Shown: positions 1 to 8,702, numbered from the stretch's first letter. The stretch is DNA of 30,558 bases from an uncultured Acetatifactor sp. (GCA_947631715.1 CANRMK010000002.1:1-30558), one strand, 5' to 3'. Notes: a model not told the origin generated them from the letters alone. Translations and numbers: made by a program.

Positions 1-23
1 CATTGGAGCGCTGTCCGTTCTGT

Positions 24-1166
24 CTAAAAAATATATTCCTTTTTGTCCATATCTGCCTGTACCTTTTCCAGATCCTCCGGCACGGAGATCTTCTGAGGGC
101 AGACTGCCGCGCATCTTCCACATTTTATGCAGTTTTTTGCCTGCTTTCCGTCCGCCAGGTCCACTTCCCATCTTTTCTTTACCATATTGTAATTCTGATA
201 CATATGGTAAGTATTCCACACCCGGAAGTTTCCGGGGATATCCACGCCCGCCGGACACGGCATACAATATTTGCAGCCTGTGCAACCGTTTTGGATCCTG
301 CTGTTGATCAGATCCACGATATCCCTGATTTCGCGGGATTCCCTCTCCGATAAGGGCTTAAAAGAGGAAAAGGTCTTCAGGTTGTCCTCCATCTGTTCCA
401 TGGTAGACATGCCGCTCAGCACCACTTTTACGTTAGGCAGGCTCCCCACCCAGCGCAGTGCAAAAGAGGCCACGGAAGCATTCGGATCCAGACTGCGGAA
501 GCGCCCTGTGATATCATCGGCATATGCGGCCAGAGATCCCCCTTTCACAGGCTCCATAATGATCATGGGAACTCCCTTTTCCTCCGCCAGGCGATATCCC
601 CGCATACCTGCCTGTTGCTCTGCGTCCATGTAGTTGAGCTGGATCTGGCAGAAATCCCAGTCACGGTAATTCAGTATTCTTTCAAAAGTTTCGTAACTGT
701 CGTGAAAAGAGAAGCCCAGATAGCGTATCCTGCCCTGCTTTTTCCATTCCGCCGCATGCTCCGCAAGGCCGATCCTGCACAGGTTTTCAAACCTTTCGCT
801 GTTCAGGGCATGGAGCAGATAGAAGTCTATGTGATCCGTCTGAAGCCTTGCAAGCTGATCCTCAAAAATGCGGTCCGCGTCCTCCAGTGTCTTCACCTGC
901 CATACGGGCAGCTTTGTAGCCAGATAAAAAGAATCCCTGTCATACTTTTTCAGCACCCGCCCTACAAAAGGCTCGCTGTCTCCGCCGTGATACGGATAAG
1001 CGGTGTCGATGTAATTGACTCCGGACGCAATAGCGCGGTCCAGCATGCGCTCCGCTTCCGGCTCATCGATCTTTTCGTCCGCCGTCATGGGCAGACGCAT
1101 GCATCCGAACCCGAGCAGGGACGTTTCAACCCCCAGTTTTTCAAATTTTCTTTTCTCCATATCCAT
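24..1166 (-). CDS. Aldo/keto reductase with C-terminal ferredoxin-like 4Fe-4S domain
   Basis: A 380-residue cytosolic oxidoreductase. The N-terminal barrel carries the aldo/keto reductase tetrad: Asp54 and Tyr59 (in NYIDTAYPYHGG), Lys85 and His119. The last ~90 residues add two cysteine clusters, Cys295/298/301/304 and Cys346/349/352/356, the second being the CxxCxxCxxxCP pattern of a 4Fe-4S ferredoxin. This two-part architecture is typical of the iron-sulfur AKR family common in anaerobes; the substrate is unknown. The start at 1166 has AAAGGGGAG five bases upstream; a second ATG at 1160 is possible. It lies 38 bases downstream of the alcohol dehydrogenase gene and is the last gene of the run that begins at 7894. 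Family assignment is firm, physiological role is not. Confidence 0.93.
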   Translation of the reverse strand: MDMEKRKFEKLGVETSLLGFGCMRLPMTADEKIDEPEAERMLDRAIASGVNYIDTAYPYHGGDSEPFVGRVLKKYDRDSFYLATKLPVWQVKTLEDADRIFEDQLARLQTDHIDFYLLHALNSERFENLCRIGLAEHAAEWKKQGRIRYLGFSFHDSYETFERILNYRDWDFCQIQLNYMDAEQQAGMRGYRLAEEKGVPMIIMEPVKGGSLAAYADDITGRFRSLDPNASVASFALRWVGSLPNVKVVLSGMSTMEQMEDNLKTFSSFKPLSERESREIRDIVDLINSRIQNGCTGCKYCMPCPAGVDIPGNFRVWNTYHMYQNYNMVKKRWEVDLADGKQAKNCIKCGRCAAVCPQKISVPEDLEKVQADMDKKEYIF

Positions 1167-1204
1167 ATTTTCTCCCCTTTCTGTGCTGTCTCTGTTCTTA
1201 TCTT

Positions 1205-2134
1205 TTAAAAAACAAAGCCTGCCTTAAACCCCTTATAAGAAAAAGCCTGTTCGTAATCCTCCGGCGCAAAAACGGTGAGCTCCGGAAATTTCGCCTTTCC
1301 GGAGGCAAGCGCCTCCAAAGCCGGCTCAAACGGACCGCACCGGCTCCCCGCGATGGTGATCTCATTTACGGCCACAAGGCTTAAAGGAAGCTGGACATCT
1401 CCCGCAAAGGTGCTTTTTAGAATGATCGTCCCCTGTTTCCTCACCATCTCCAGGGCCTGTCTGATACCGTCCGGCGAACCCGTTGCCTCCACCAGGATCT
1501 CATATGCCTCCGGCTCCCGCTCCAGCGTTATATCCGCATAGGGCGCAAACAGTTCCAGTTTCTCCGGATGCTTTCCGATCACGGTCACCCTGCGTCCTCT
1601 TGAGGCAAACGCCTGTACCACACAATACGCCAGCCTGCCGTCTCCCAGAACACCGATATTTTTTTCGGGCGGAAACGACATTCTCGTCATAATTTCAAAG
1701 GCGGCCGCCAGAGGTTCCGTGTAAATAGCCTTTTCTACGGGCAATCCGTCCGGAACCTGATGGAGAAGCGAAGTATCCAGCGTCATGTATTCCGCAAAGC
1801 AGCCGTCCTTGCGGTGCATTCCCAGGACCCGGCGATAGGTACAGTGTTTCTGGCGTCCCGTCCTGCAATAGATACAGTTCCCGCAGGAAGCGTTCAATTC
1901 CCCTGCCACCGTTTTCCCGATCAGAGCCGGATCCGGTGACTGTTCCACCACTCCTACAAATTCATGTCCCATAACGCCCTTAAAATCCGGCCGATACCCC
2001 TTCAGAATCTCCTTGTCAGTGCTGCACACCGCCGCCATCTTTACCCGGATCAGGCTCTCCTCCGGCCCGGGTACGGGCATCGGAAGATCGTCCCGGAAAG
2101 AAGCCTTCTCTCCGTCATAATAGATTCCTTTCAT
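1205..2134 (-). CDS. Zinc-dependent medium-chain alcohol dehydrogenase
   Basis: A 309-residue MDR-family dehydrogenase. Catalytic-zinc candidates are Cys37 (AAVCSTDKE) and His57-Glu58 (GHEFVG). A structural-zinc lobe is present as Cys84, Cys87, Cys90 and Cys98. A Rossmann region follows around residues 158-185 (GVLGDGRLAY). The protein is somewhat short for the family (usually about 340-350), with the shortening in the C-terminal half. The likely reaction is NAD(P)-dependent oxidation of an alcohol or polyol, but the substrate cannot be read from sequence. It precedes the aldo/keto reductase gene and follows the CapA-like gene by 40 bases, so it is probably co-transcribed with both. GGAGG lies just upstream of the ATG at 2134. 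Confidence 0.88.
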   Translation of the reverse strand: MKGIYYDGEKASFRDDLPMPVPGPEESLIRVKMAAVCSTDKEILKGYRPDFKGVMGHEFVGVVEQSPDPALIGKTVAGELNASCGNCIYCRTGRQKHCTYRRVLGMHRKDGCFAEYMTLDTSLLHQVPDGLPVEKAIYTEPLAAAFEIMTRMSFPPEKNIGVLGDGRLAYCVVQAFASRGRRVTVIGKHPEKLELFAPYADITLEREPEAYEILVEATGSPDGIRQALEMVRKQGTIILKSTFAGDVQLPLSLVAVNEITIAGSRCGPFEPALEALASGKAKFPELTVFAPEDYEQAFSYKGFKAGFVF

Positions 2135-2174
2135 TCCTGTCCTCCACGATTTCCCTAAGCGTTCTCACCCCGGG

Positions 2175-3356
2175 TCACTTCACCGGGCATCCATCCGCAT
2201 CGAACTGCAGTCCCAGATCGCGGCTGTACTCATTCAAGCGTCCCAGAATCCGCGCAGCTTCCTCTCCCGAGGCCGGGGTAGGCCTGTAATCATTCCTCCA
2301 GGAAACGGAGCTCACCGAACAGGGAATCGCTTTAAACTCTGTCCTTTCCTGCTTCTCCCCATCTTCAAAATAAAAGGTCTGCTGAACGATCAGGCAGTCC
2401 TTATCCGTGGGGTTCCGATTGGCGCCAAAACAGAAATTCCCCAGGCTATATACAATGTATTTCCCCTGATATTCTTCAATTCCCTGAATCACATGGGGAT
2501 GGTGTCCGATCACCAGGTCTGCGCCCCAGTCGATACATTTGCGTCCCAGGCTTTTCTGGTAATCTTCCGGATAATACTCCCGCTCAGTGCCCCAGTGGCA
2601 GCTCACCAGCACCAGCTGACAGCCATCCTCTCTGAGCGAGTCGATCCCCTCATGAACATATTTTTCCACACCGGCTCCCTGTTCCACCTCATTTACGGAC
2701 ACAAAGCCGATGCGGATCCCCTTTGTCTCATATACCCCGGTATAGCTGTCATAGGCATAAGGGATTCCCGCGCTGTCCAGAGCGGCTATCGTATCCCTGC
2801 TGCCCTGCTCCAGATAATCCAGGCGGTGATTGTTCGCCATTCCCGCCGCCTCCACACTGCCCTCCGTCAGAATCTCCACATATCCGGGATCTCCGCTGAT
2901 GCAGTATGTCTGGCCCTCTCTTCTCTCCTGGGCCAGAGTCAGAGGCCCCTCCAGATTTACAAGCGTCATATCGTCGCTGCCGAAAATATCATATACGTTT
3001 TCCAGAAAATATGCCGGATCCTGCTGCTGATCGTACATTTCGCGGAAAGTTCCCTCATATCCCTGATCATAATAATTTCCCAGAGTTACATCCCCCGCGG
3101 CGGAAACGGTGATGGAAATCACTGGATCCGGCTCCGGCTCAGCCGGTGTTTCCGTTTCCTCAGGCACAGGGCTCTGTACCGTTACCGGCTGTATCGGCTC
3201 CGGCGTCAGCCGCTGATACTCCGGGGTCGGTTCCAAAGACCGGCCCGCATCCCTTTCCGTCAGCCATGGAACCGTGGCATCACTGCCGATCCTGCAGGCA
3301 GTCAGAAGACCCGCACACAGCAGCACACAAAAAAACTGTGACTTTTTCCCTCTCAT
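2175..3356 (-). CDS. CapA-family (poly-gamma-glutamate capsule type) lipoprotein
   Basis: A 393-residue predicted lipoprotein: signal segment ending LLTAC with lipidation Cys21, then a Pro/Glu-rich linker to about residue 80. The rest is a PGA_cap metallophosphoesterase-like domain with all usual motifs: Asp89 (AAGDV), Asn134-Glu136 (NLEGP), Asn175-Asn176-His177, His254 (HWG), His285/286/288 (GHHPHV) and the SLGNF segment near residue 305. CapA relatives are linked to anchoring or synthesis of poly-gamma-glutamate, but many clostridial members occur without other cap genes, as here, so capsule synthesis is not implied. It likely acts outside the membrane. A hairpin at 3371-3387 lies just before its ribosome site. 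Confidence 0.88.
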   Translation of the reverse strand: MRGKKSQFFCVLLCAGLLTACRIGSDATVPWLTERDAGRSLEPTPEYQRLTPEPIQPVTVQSPVPEETETPAEPEPDPVISITVSAAGDVTLGNYYDQGYEGTFREMYDQQQDPAYFLENVYDIFGSDDMTLVNLEGPLTLAQERREGQTYCISGDPGYVEILTEGSVEAAGMANNHRLDYLEQGSRDTIAALDSAGIPYAYDSYTGVYETKGIRIGFVSVNEVEQGAGVEKYVHEGIDSLREDGCQLVLVSCHWGTEREYYPEDYQKSLGRKCIDWGADLVIGHHPHVIQGIEEYQGKYIVYSLGNFCFGANRNPTDKDCLIVQQTFYFEDGEKQERTEFKAIPCSVSSVSWRNDYRPTPASGEEAARILGRLNEYSRDLGLQFDADGCPVK

Positions 3357-3370
3357 TCCCGATTTACTTC

Positions 3371-3387
3371 CTTATATGAAATATAAG
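3371..3387 (-). other. Short perfect hairpin upstream of the CapA-like gene
   Basis: CTTATAT / ATATAAG arms (7 bp) with a 3-base loop, lying between the stop codon of the small membrane protein gene and the ribosome site of the CapA-like gene. There is no U-run, so it does not look like a terminator. It may act in mRNA processing or translation of the downstream gene; that is inference. Confidence 0.4.
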
Positions 3388-3389
3388 AT

Positions 3390-3701
3390 CTAGCGCATTT
3401 TCAGATATTTCTTTTCTATTACAAAATTGTAGATCAGCACCACAATTCCCGCTTCTCCCAACAAGGCCAGCGTGATCAGGGCGCTCACCCATCCGGTGGT
3501 GTTGCACATAAAGAACATGGTAACTTCAGCCGCAATGCCAAAGCCGAACACCAGAATGCCGCAGGCCCTGTTGTAAGCCTTTACATCTGTCACCTCTATG
3601 GGACGTTTGTTGAACACCTTGTTCCGGCCCTGGGAATGGAATATACCTATCCCCACGCTCAGGCACATATAGGCCACTGCCGCATACAATATAAAATCCA
3701 T
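3390..3701 (-). CDS. Small integral membrane protein of unknown function
   Basis: About 103 residues with three hydrophobic segments: residues 1-18, about 42-62 and about 68-92. A polar loop between the first two contains GRNKVFNKRPIEVTDVKAYN. The C-terminus is basic (EKKYLKMR). I do not recognise a named family with certainty; the layout recalls small DUF3784-like membrane proteins. The start at 3701 is chosen over a more upstream in-frame start because AAAGGAGG lies eight bases before it. It sits between the LCP and CapA-like genes with short gaps, so it is probably part of the same envelope-related run. Confidence 0.72.
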   Translation of the reverse strand: MDFILYAAVAYMCLSVGIGIFHSQGRNKVFNKRPIEVTDVKAYNRACGILVFGFGIAAEVTMFFMCNTTGWVSALITLALLGEAGIVVLIYNFVIEKKYLKMR

Positions 3702-3748
3702 TTTCGTACCTCCTTTTGGTTTCCCCGGTTCTGCCCAGCGCAAAATTT

Positions 3749-5044
3749 CTATTCCCCGTACAGCTTCTCTTTCAGATAAGCCCTGTTCGCCTCAAAATCC
3801 ACCTGGAGTACCTGCATCTTGCGGATCGTGGCATCCGTGTAGGTGCCTGGCTGAGGAATGCTGTCAGACACTATGTCATAGCTCAAGAGCTTCCCCGCCA
3901 TCAGGCTGAGGCGGAAGCACTCTGCCTGCGTAAGATTTGTAGTCAGGTTCGGCATCAGCCCATCGATCAGTTCGCCGCCATTGGTCAGCACCGCTTTCGG
4001 AGCTTTTTTGACGATTTCCGTCAGGACCTTGCGCTGCCGCTCTGTGCGGCCAAAGTCCGTGCCCAGGTATCTGTTCCTGCAGTACGCCAGCGCCTGGGGC
4101 CCGTTCAAATGTACGAGTCCGCTGACAGAGGTGTCCATGTTATCCGTGCCCTGCGGCCTCCCGGTAAGCATATTATATTCTACCAGATAGCCATTCACAT
4201 ATTCGATCTCTTCCGTGGTCAGCTCCAGGTCAACGCCTCCCACGGCATCTACCAGATTGGCAAAAGCTTCAAAGTTGACCAGCATATAGCGGTTTACCGG
4301 AATGTCCAGGTTCTGTTCCACCGTCTCCATCAAAAGCTGAGCTCCTCCATAGGAATAGGCCGCATTCAGACGGTTTCCCTCCTTTCCCGGAATGTCCACA
4401 TACATATCTCTGAGCAGAGAAGTCATGTAGATCGTTTTGGTCCGGCGGCTGATAGACAGCAGGATCATGGCATCGGATCTTCCGTCCTCCCCGTTCATGC
4501 GGGAATCGTTTCCAATCAGCAGGATATTGATAACGCCGTCCTCCTGCATCGGCTGTTTTGCCACCGCCTCCAGTCTCTCATAATTAAGTTTATTATACAC
4601 CACTCCTACAAGCCTGTACAAGCCAAAGCCGAGCAGTGCTGTGATCAGTATGACTGCCAGCAGGATCTTTTTCAGTCCCAGGCCCCGCTTCCGGCGTTTT
4701 TGCTTTCCGGCATTCTTCTTTTCGGAAGTCCGTTTTCCTGCATTCTTCCCGGCGCTCTGCTTCCTGCCGTTTTTTCCTGCGGGGGATTGCCGCCCGGATG
4801 TACTACCCTGCCGCGCATCCGTCCTCCTGCGCCCCTGGGTCTGGGTCCCGCTCCTGTCTGTCTCCCGGGGACGTGCTCTATTTGGCTCCTCCCTGTCCCA
4901 GTCCTCCTCATAAAACTGGTAGACGTCCGGCTTCTTTTTGGGCTGTTCCTCCTTTTTCAGAGTATACATCTGAAGCTCCTTTTCCAGGAAATCCTCCAGC
5001 CCTCTCTGAATCTGGGCCATTTCGTTGTCTGTCTTCTTTTCCAT
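3749..5044 (-). CDS. LytR-CpsA-Psr (LCP) family cell-wall glycopolymer ligase
   Basis: A 431-residue type II membrane protein. Residues 1-122 form an unusually long, charged cytosolic tail, strongly basic near its end, with AGKN/NAGK-type repeats. A membrane helix spans about 125-147, followed by an extracellular LCP domain from about 172. Conserved features include NILLIGNDSR (Asp180, Arg182), RSDAMIL (Asp191), SLLRDMYVDIPG (Arg212, Asp213), NAAYSYGG, the VNFEAFANLVDAVGGVD block and RNRYLGTDFGRTERQR. LCP proteins transfer undecaprenyl-linked polymers (teichoic acid, capsule or other glycans) to peptidoglycan. The acceptor polymer here is unknown. The gene lies 36 bases downstream of the GH3 gene, after a hairpin. 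Confidence 0.92.
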   Translation of the reverse strand: MEKKTDNEMAQIQRGLEDFLEKELQMYTLKKEEQPKKKPDVYQFYEEDWDREEPNRARPRETDRSGTQTQGRRRTDARQGSTSGRQSPAGKNGRKQSAGKNAGKRTSEKKNAGKQKRRKRGLGLKKILLAVILITALLGFGLYRLVGVVYNKLNYERLEAVAKQPMQEDGVINILLIGNDSRMNGEDGRSDAMILLSISRRTKTIYMTSLLRDMYVDIPGKEGNRLNAAYSYGGAQLLMETVEQNLDIPVNRYMLVNFEAFANLVDAVGGVDLELTTEEIEYVNGYLVEYNMLTGRPQGTDNMDTSVSGLVHLNGPQALAYCRNRYLGTDFGRTERQRKVLTEIVKKAPKAVLTNGGELIDGLMPNLTTNLTQAECFRLSLMAGKLLSYDIVSDSIPQPGTYTDATIRKMQVLQVDFEANRAYLKEKLYGE

Positions 5045-5056
5045 ATCCTGTCCCTG

Positions 5057-5074
5057 GACGGTAACAGTACCGTC
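5057..5074 (-). other. Perfect hairpin before the LCP gene
   Basis: GACGGTA / TACCGTC arms (7 bp) with a 4-base loop fill the short gap between the GH3 stop codon and the LCP start. No U-run follows on the minus strand, so read-through into the LCP gene is expected. Possible RNA processing or stability element. Confidence 0.45.
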
Positions 5075-5080
5075 TTATGA

Positions 5081-7894
5081 TCACTCTTTCAGAGATTCTG
5101 TCATTATAATCCTACAGCTGCGTATCTCCATTCCACCCTGGCTGAAAAAGAACCGGACATAAAATGTGCAGCTGTATACCGGCAGAGGCAGTTCGATCAC
5201 CTGGGTCTGCCATTCCTTATCCGCACCCGATAGGGAGAACATTTTTACAAGCTCCCGATCCTGGAACACGGACACAGGAATCTGGGCCAGTTCCGAGATC
5301 TCCGCCGCAGCCCTGCAGGTCAGCTCCAGCCGGTAGCGCCCCCGCTCCTTTGCCGGAATCTGCAGAATGGTGCTTCGGCCGGATCCCGTATCCATCAGAG
5401 CCGGATCCACCTGACCCTGCTCATCCGGCGCCGCATCGCATACGACACCGTTAATTTCGGCCTCACTCTCCGCATATTCCGCCAGTTCCCGGTCAAGAGC
5501 CGTCTCAGCCCCCTGCATTCTCAGCCAGGCAGGGGATCTCAGCAGGAATTTGCAGATATTTGCCACGCAGCGCTGATATTCGCCTCTGGTCACGGTTCTC
5601 TGCTTCAGGCTTTCCATGGAGTTATCGTGGTTCGTGTTTGTAAAGGCATCTGCCGTGACCATATAAAGGTCATTCTGGCTCCGCACCATGGCCGCCGTAT
5701 TCTGAATGGTTCCCTCCTGGCCCTGGTCATTTCCTCTGGCCCACCAGTCGGTCATCACAATGCCCTGGAATCCCCATTCTTTCCTAAGAATAGTAGTCAG
5801 AAGATCATAACTGCTGGCCGTCCAGAAACCATTCACCGGGTTGTAGCTGGACATGACAGACCTGGCATTTCCCTCCTTGACTGCTATTTCAAAGCCTTTC
5901 AGGTAAATCTCCCGCAGAGCCCTCTCGGATACCACAGCCTCCGCGAAATTCCGGTTATATTCCTGATTATTGCAGGCGAAATGCTTGATGGTCCCCGTGA
6001 CTCCGCAGGCATGCAGCCCTTTAAGCTGTGCCGCCGCCATCTTGCCGGTCAGCAGGGGATCCTCCGAGAAATATTCAAAATTTCTGCCGTTCAGCGGGTT
6101 TCTATGAATATTCATCCCAGGGCCCAGCAGAGTGTCGATCTTATTTTTCCGAAGCTCCATTCCCTCCCAGCGATACAGCTCCTCCACCAGCTCCACGTTA
6201 AAGGTGCAGGCCAGACAGGTGCCGTTTGGCAAGGAAAACGCCCGGGTACCGCAGTCCAGCCGGATACCGCTCGGCCCGTCCGCACAGCAGCCCGCGGGAA
6301 TCCCAAATTTCAGAAGCCTCTCTGTGAGGCCGCCGAACGCGCCTACAGCGCCGGGTGTCACCTTGGGGGAGCAGGGCCCCTCGCCCCGGACCGCACAGCA
6401 CAATTCCTCATCTGTAAACTGGGCAAGAAATTCCCCCATTGTCGCGCTGCCGTCGTCCACATCCTGCAGCCGATACCCCTGGTCCCCTGTATAAGGATAT
6501 TCCTTGGGAAGATTTTCCAGCCGTTTTGCGGCGGGGTCTGCCGTGCGCAGTGGCGTATCCTCCCATTCCGGCTCATAGGTACCATTCTCTTTCGGCGCGC
6601 CCGGCCTTATGTGGGAAAAGGCCGTCACGGGGGCCAGGGCCTCCTCCAGCTTTTCGATTATGATCAGCCTGTTCAGTGAAAGCTTTCCCACCTCCACGGC
6701 ATCCAGCACATTCTCTCCTACATAAAAGACATAGTCTCCCGGTTCCAGCACATAGCAGGATTTATTGCCGGTAACGCCGGAGGCGTCATAGGACGCCAGC
6801 AGGCTCCAGGGCGCATTTACCGTCAGTTCCTGAAATTCTCCGGGAGCCAGACAGTCAGATTTGGTAAAACCGCAGAAGTTTCTGGCCGGTTTCCCCAGCG
6901 CTCCCTGGGGCGCCTGGCAGTAGATCTGCACTACCTCTCTGCCGCTGCAGTTCCCTGTATTTTTCACGCCGATCCTGAATTTTGCCCCGTTCTCCAGCGC
7001 CTTTCCCGCAAAGAAGAAAGGCGGCATACCGGACATTTCCGTTGTCAGTTCAAAGGTGGTATAGGACAGTCCAAAGCCAAAGGGATACATGACCTTCTCA
7101 GGGGCAAAGGTGGAAAAATACCGATATCCCACATAGATATCTTCTCTGTATAGGTTCCGATTTCCGTCTCCGTAGGATTCCGTGGACGGATAGTCACTGA
7201 TATCGTATGCAATGGTATCGGACAGTCTGCCGCAGGGCGTCACCCGGCCGCTTATCACATCTAAGACGCCGTTCCCACCCTCCTGGCCTCCCTGCCACAC
7301 ATACAGCACAGCTGACGGGCGGTATCTCTCCACCCACTTCATATCTATAATATTTCCCACATTCAAAAGCACCACCGTGCGCGGGAAAACGCCGCACACT
7401 GTCTCCAGCATCTGCTCTTCCGCCTCCGTAAGCAGATAGCTGCCCGGCTCTACTGCATTGTCCTTGTCCTCGCCAGCGGTTCTGCCGATTACGATCACCG
7501 CTGTGTCCGATTCTTCCGCCGCCTGCTTTACAAGCTCTTCTGTAAGAGGCATCTCCTCCTGGAACCAGGGCTCCTGGGCCCAGCCCTTTCCGGCGTTAAA
7601 GGGATGCTCTTTCAGCCAGTCCTCATAACAGGCTGTCACCCTTTCATTTAACAGGTAATCCTCCGACTGCTCCAGCGCCTCCCGGATCCCTGTCACATAA
7701 GCCGTGTTCACAAGACCGCCGGAACCGGTGCCGCTCTTATAATAATGAAACTGACTGCGCCCGAACAACGCCAGACGGCTGCCTTTCTCAAGCGGCAGCA
7801 CATTCCCCTCATTTCTCAGAAGTACGATCCCCTCCGCAGCAGCCTCTCGCGCTGCCGCAGCATACCGTTCCGGTGAATACTGTCTTTCTGCCAT
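5081..7894 (-). CDS. Glycoside hydrolase family 3 beta-glucosidase, permuted domain order
   Basis: About 937 residues with no signal peptide, so probably cytosolic. The domain order is reversed relative to classical GH3 enzymes. The alpha/beta sandwich domain comes first (about 10-250, EGIVLLRNEGNVLPL near its start), then a fibronectin-III-like region (PFGFGLSYTTF at its start). The TIM-barrel domain follows at about 510-800, with GPGMNIHRNPLNGRNFEYFSEDP, a KHFACNNQE segment and the nucleophile Asp716 in MTDWW. A C-terminal beta-rich tail of ~120 residues resembles a carbohydrate-binding or sugar-sensing module. Similar permutation is known in beta-glucosidases of Ruminococcus albus and Butyrivibrio. 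The start at 7894 is set by GGAGGAG. Likely releases beta-linked glucose or similar sugars from oligosaccharides; the exact substrate is unknown. Confidence 0.93.
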   Translation of the reverse strand: MAERQYSPERYAAAAREAAAEGIVLLRNEGNVLPLEKGSRLALFGRSQFHYYKSGTGSGGLVNTAYVTGIREALEQSEDYLLNERVTACYEDWLKEHPFNAGKGWAQEPWFQEEMPLTEELVKQAAEESDTAVIVIGRTAGEDKDNAVEPGSYLLTEAEEQMLETVCGVFPRTVVLLNVGNIIDMKWVERYRPSAVLYVWQGGQEGGNGVLDVISGRVTPCGRLSDTIAYDISDYPSTESYGDGNRNLYREDIYVGYRYFSTFAPEKVMYPFGFGLSYTTFELTTEMSGMPPFFFAGKALENGAKFRIGVKNTGNCSGREVVQIYCQAPQGALGKPARNFCGFTKSDCLAPGEFQELTVNAPWSLLASYDASGVTGNKSCYVLEPGDYVFYVGENVLDAVEVGKLSLNRLIIIEKLEEALAPVTAFSHIRPGAPKENGTYEPEWEDTPLRTADPAAKRLENLPKEYPYTGDQGYRLQDVDDGSATMGEFLAQFTDEELCCAVRGEGPCSPKVTPGAVGAFGGLTERLLKFGIPAGCCADGPSGIRLDCGTRAFSLPNGTCLACTFNVELVEELYRWEGMELRKNKIDTLLGPGMNIHRNPLNGRNFEYFSEDPLLTGKMAAAQLKGLHACGVTGTIKHFACNNQEYNRNFAEAVVSERALREIYLKGFEIAVKEGNARSVMSSYNPVNGFWTASSYDLLTTILRKEWGFQGIVMTDWWARGNDQGQEGTIQNTAAMVRSQNDLYMVTADAFTNTNHDNSMESLKQRTVTRGEYQRCVANICKFLLRSPAWLRMQGAETALDRELAEYAESEAEINGVVCDAAPDEQGQVDPALMDTGSGRSTILQIPAKERGRYRLELTCRAAAEISELAQIPVSVFQDRELVKMFSLSGADKEWQTQVIELPLPVYSCTFYVRFFFSQGGMEIRSCRIIMTESLKE

Positions 7895-7950
7895 AAATTT
7901 CTCCTCCGCTTTTGTACCGCCGCAGTTTTGCCCCGGCAATACTATTCTTT

Positions 7951-7980
7951 ATTTTACCTTACTTTGATCCGCTTTGTCTA
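7951..7980 (-). promoter_or_regulatory. Candidate sigma-A promoter for the GH3-to-AKR run
   Basis: On the minus strand, -35 TAGACA (7975-7980) and -10 TAAAAT (7951-7956) with an 18-base spacer lie about 50 bases upstream of the GH3 start. Each box matches 5 of 6 consensus bases. Genes downstream to position 24 have gaps of 50 bases or less and no clear terminator between them. Confidence 0.5.
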
Positions 7981-8042
7981 TGGAATTGTCAATTTTTTCC
8001 GCGGGACTGTAACATGTATTAAAATAAATACAGAAAAAGGGG

Positions 8043-8070
8043 TTGACTTTATTTTGACACTGATTATAAT
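8043..8070 (+). promoter_or_regulatory. Sigma-A-like promoter of the small lipoprotein gene
   Basis: -35 TTGACT (8043-8048) and -10 TATAAT (8065-8070) with a 16-base spacer. The predicted transcript starts near 8077, giving a leader of about 92 bases before the ATG at 8169. Confidence 0.7.
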
Positions 8071-8084
8071 GAACATTGTTTGTT

Positions 8085-8098
8085 TCGGCTGAAAAGCC
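8085..8098 (+). other. 5'-leader hairpin with GAAA tetraloop
   Basis: CGGCT / AGCCG stem closed by a GAAA loop, starting within about ten bases of the predicted transcript start. A stable stem at the extreme 5' end is a known way to protect mRNA from decay; that role here is inference. Confidence 0.4.
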
Positions 8099-8168
8099 GG
8101 TCACGCCGCGCTGAGAAAAAACACATAATAAATATACATCCAGGCGGCAGAAAGGGAGGAGAAAAGTA

Positions 8169-8702
8169 ATGAAAAAAAATCTGTTAAAAGTTATGGCAAT
8201 GTCCTGTGCACTGTCCTTGACGCTGGCTTTCACCGGCTGCGGCAGCGATGCAGGCTCTTCTTCTGAGGCAGGGGGGGCAAACTCCAGTGAGGCTCAGGTC
8301 GAGAGTTCTTCTGAGGCTTCTGTTCCTGCTGAAAGCTCCGCAGATGCATCCGAGGCAGAGGAATCTTCTGAGGCAATTTCTCTTGCAGATTTCCTGAACA
8401 GCGATGAGATCAAGGAGGCTACAGAATCTGCCAGCAGTGATGAGTATACCTGCACCATGTATGCGGACGGCGACAATGTTATGGTCATGAGCTATACTTT
8501 CACTCAGCAGCTTGATCTTTCCAATGCTTCCGTAAAAGATCAGATGGCACAGACGATCGATGATGGGCTTGAGGCACAGGCTTCTGTCTTCACCGAGCTG
8601 CGCGATACTTACCGCGAGGAGCTGTCCATTCCCAATATGGTTCTCCGCATTGAGTACCTGAACAACGACGGTACCGAGATCTTCACAAAGGATTTTGAGT
8701 AA
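8169..8702 (+). CDS. Small secreted lipoprotein, DUF4854-like
   Basis: A 177-residue lipoprotein: basic N-terminus, hydrophobic segment and lipobox FTGC with lipidation Cys24. A Ser/Glu/Ala-rich low-complexity linker follows to about residue 70, then a compact domain of about 100 residues (DEYTCTMYADGDNVMVMSYTF, RIEYLNNDGTEIFTKDFE). The domain looks like the DUF4854 family found in many clostridia, with no known function; this assignment is from memory of the pattern. It is monocistronic, with its own promoter, an excellent ribosome site (AAAGGGAGGAG, seven bases before ATG) and a terminator, suggesting high expression. It is divergently transcribed from the GH3 gene. Confidence 0.82.
   Translation: MKKNLLKVMAMSCALSLTLAFTGCGSDAGSSSEAGGANSSEAQVESSSEASVPAESSADASEAEESSEAISLADFLNSDEIKEATESASSDEYTCTMYADGDNVMVMSYTFTQQLDLSNASVKDQMAQTIDDGLEAQASVFTELRDTYREELSIPNMVLRIEYLNNDGTEIFTKDFE

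Noticed and set aside
1..23. ATG on the minus strand at 3-1 as the start of a further gene
   Set aside because: Only one codon is inside the window and no strong ribosome site precedes it; nothing can be claimed.
3716..5080. A 454-codon plus-strand open frame opposite the LCP gene
   Set aside because: It is antisense to a gene with full LCP motifs, has no ribosome site, and its composition is that of a shadow frame.
7949..8233. A 94-residue minus-strand frame overlapping the lipoprotein promoter and start
   Set aside because: It has no ribosome site, overlaps the lipoprotein signal sequence antisense and is composed of promoter DNA; the plus-strand gene explains the region better.
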